From: Actinomycetota bacterium
GTDB lineage: Bacteria; Actinomycetota; Actinomycetes; Nanopelagicales; Nanopelagicaceae
DNA: 5,914 nucleotides
Direction: 5' to 3'
NCBI GenBank assembly: GCA_016870855.1
Contig: VGAF01000073.1
Coordinates: forward strand, 1-5,914
In this document: positions 5,163 through 5,914 of the stretch, piece by piece
Numbering within the stretch: position 1 is the first letter of the stretch
Layout: each line of letters starts with the position of its first letter
Made by a program: the position numbers and the translations under genes
Notes under the pieces: generated by a model
The model's database searches: none
Told to the model about the DNA's origin: nothing
Seen by the model: the letters and a program-made list of their open reading frames with translations, nothing else

Positions 5163-5914
5163 CAGACCACGCTAAGTTTTGCCGAAGCTCCTTTTGAGAG
5201 CACCTGGTCATAGACATCCAAGATTCCGCGCGCGGTTGCATCCCAACCAAAGTGCGATGCGTGATTTACCGCTTCCATAGAGAGAACAACTCTTCTTTGC
5301 GGCTCCATAAGTAAACGCATGAGCGTTGCCGACCAGGCCTTTGGATTATGACCATCTACTAGAACACCGGAAATTCCATCAGCCACCGCAGCGCGAAGAC
5401 CACCAACAGCCGTTGCAACTACTGGGGTGCCGCATGCTTGGGCTTCTAGCGCAACTAGTCCAAATGATTCTGAATAAGAAGGCACACAGACTAAATCTGC
5501 AGCGCGATACCAATCGGATAACTCTTCATGGGCAACCGGTGGGATGAATTGGACGATATCGCTCACGCCAAGAAACTTGGCTAGCGCCTCTAATCTTTCC
5601 GGTTCACTCGAACCATTTCCGGATGGTCCACCCATAATCACCGCGCGTAATTTGCTACGTAACATCGGAGTGTGTTGCACCATCTCCGCAACAGCGCGGA
5701 TTAGAACCTCAGGTCCTTTATGTGGCTGGATTCTTCCTACAAAGAGCAGCATCAATTGATCTTGTCCCATAGATAACTTTTCACGCGCGCTCTTCTTGCC
5801 GCCATTTACTTTATAGGTACGAAGATCAACTCCAGGTGATACGACGAAGACATTGTCGGGACATGCATCATAGAGAGATACCAAACTCGCAGCTTCAGAT
5901 GCGGTATTTGCAAT
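5162..5914 (-). CDS. mshA: D-inositol-3-phosphate glycosyltransferase MshA, C-terminal part (5' end outside window)
   Basis: The last 250 residues of a GT-B, family GT4 glycosyltransferase are visible; the frame stays open to the window edge. The fragment begins IANTASEAASLVSLY, matching the IVNTDDEA segment of MshA, then VVSPGVDLRTYK at the domain linker. The sugar-nucleotide-binding domain follows: FVGRIQPHKGPEVLIRA (about 58-74), GGPSGNGSSEPERL, FIPPVAHEELSDWYRAADLVCVPS, and the EX7E motif ESFGLVALE with E149 and E157 of the fragment, followed by AQACGTPVVATAVGG. MshA transfers GlcNAc from UDP-GlcNAc to 1L-myo-inositol 1-phosphate, the first committed step of mycothiol synthesis. The PSYSESFGLVA(L/V)EAQACGTPVVA block is near identical to the mycobacterial enzyme, and the downstream ybjN-like and gpm genes are the usual MshA neighbours. 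The C-terminal tail is shorter than in M. tuberculosis. Confidence 0.9.
   Translation of the reverse strand: MANTASEAASLVSLYDACPDNVFVVSPGVDLRTYKVNGGKKSAREKLSMGQDQLMLLFVGRIQPHKGPEVLIRAVAEMVQHTPMLRSKLRAVIMGGPSGNGSSEPERLEALAKFLGVSDIVQFIPPVAHEELSDWYRAADLVCVPSYSESFGLVALEAQACGTPVVATAVGGLRAAVADGISGVLVDGHNPKAWSATLMRLLMEPQRRVVLSMEAVNHASHFGWDATARGILDVYDQVLSKGASAKLSVV

Noticed and set aside
1..5914. Mobile element, CRISPR array, tRNA or other RNA gene
   Set aside because: No transposase, direct-repeat array or tRNA-like cloverleaf was found; the window is almost fully occupied by conserved protein genes.

Overview
The window comes from an actinobacterium with a moderate, sub-50% GC genome and very tight gene packing. 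The gene set (CarD, SenX3/RegX3, a mycothiol-type MshA, an actinobacterial-type phosphoglycerate mutase) is diagnostic for Actinobacteria. The short intergenic gaps, overlapping ends and modest GC suggest a streamlined lineage such as the freshwater acI group (Nanopelagicales). That placement is an inference from style, not a proof.

Layout, left to right. Positions 1-237 (minus) hold the start of an unfinished gene sitting where actinobacteria usually keep ispD; it looks like an IspD relative without the nucleotide-binding loop. carD (242-724, minus) follows. An 82-bp gap rich in TTATC/GATAA inverted repeats separates it from a divergent lipoprotein gene resembling mycobacterial LpqE (807-1310, plus). 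That gene runs tail to tail, with a 19-bp overlap, into regX3 (1292-1975, minus). regX3 is translationally coupled to senX3 (1972 to about 3102, minus). The divergent senX3/phoU gap holds three 11-bp direct repeats matching the actinobacterial PHO box, placed as the -35 region of a phoU promoter. phoU (3247-3906, plus) converges with a 5-bp gap on gpmA (3912-4652, minus). gpmA is preceded by a YbjN-family gene (4674-5162, minus) and the 3' part of mshA (5162-5914, minus).

How it fits together. SenX3-RegX3-PhoU form the phosphate-sensing module. PhoU would relay the state of the Pst transporter, which is not in the window, to SenX3; RegX3 would then act on the PHO box and close a feedback loop on its own operon and phoU. 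The right-hand operon joins mycothiol synthesis (mshA), an uncharacterised YbjN protein and glycolysis (gpmA). CarD is an RNA polymerase binding factor that adjusts open-complex stability at housekeeping promoters. Every complete gene belongs to a family I recognise. There is no mobile element, CRISPR array or RNA gene. The unusual points are the apparent lack of membrane helices in SenX3, the loop-less IspD-like fragment, the PHO box, and a probable leaderless promoter for gpmA.
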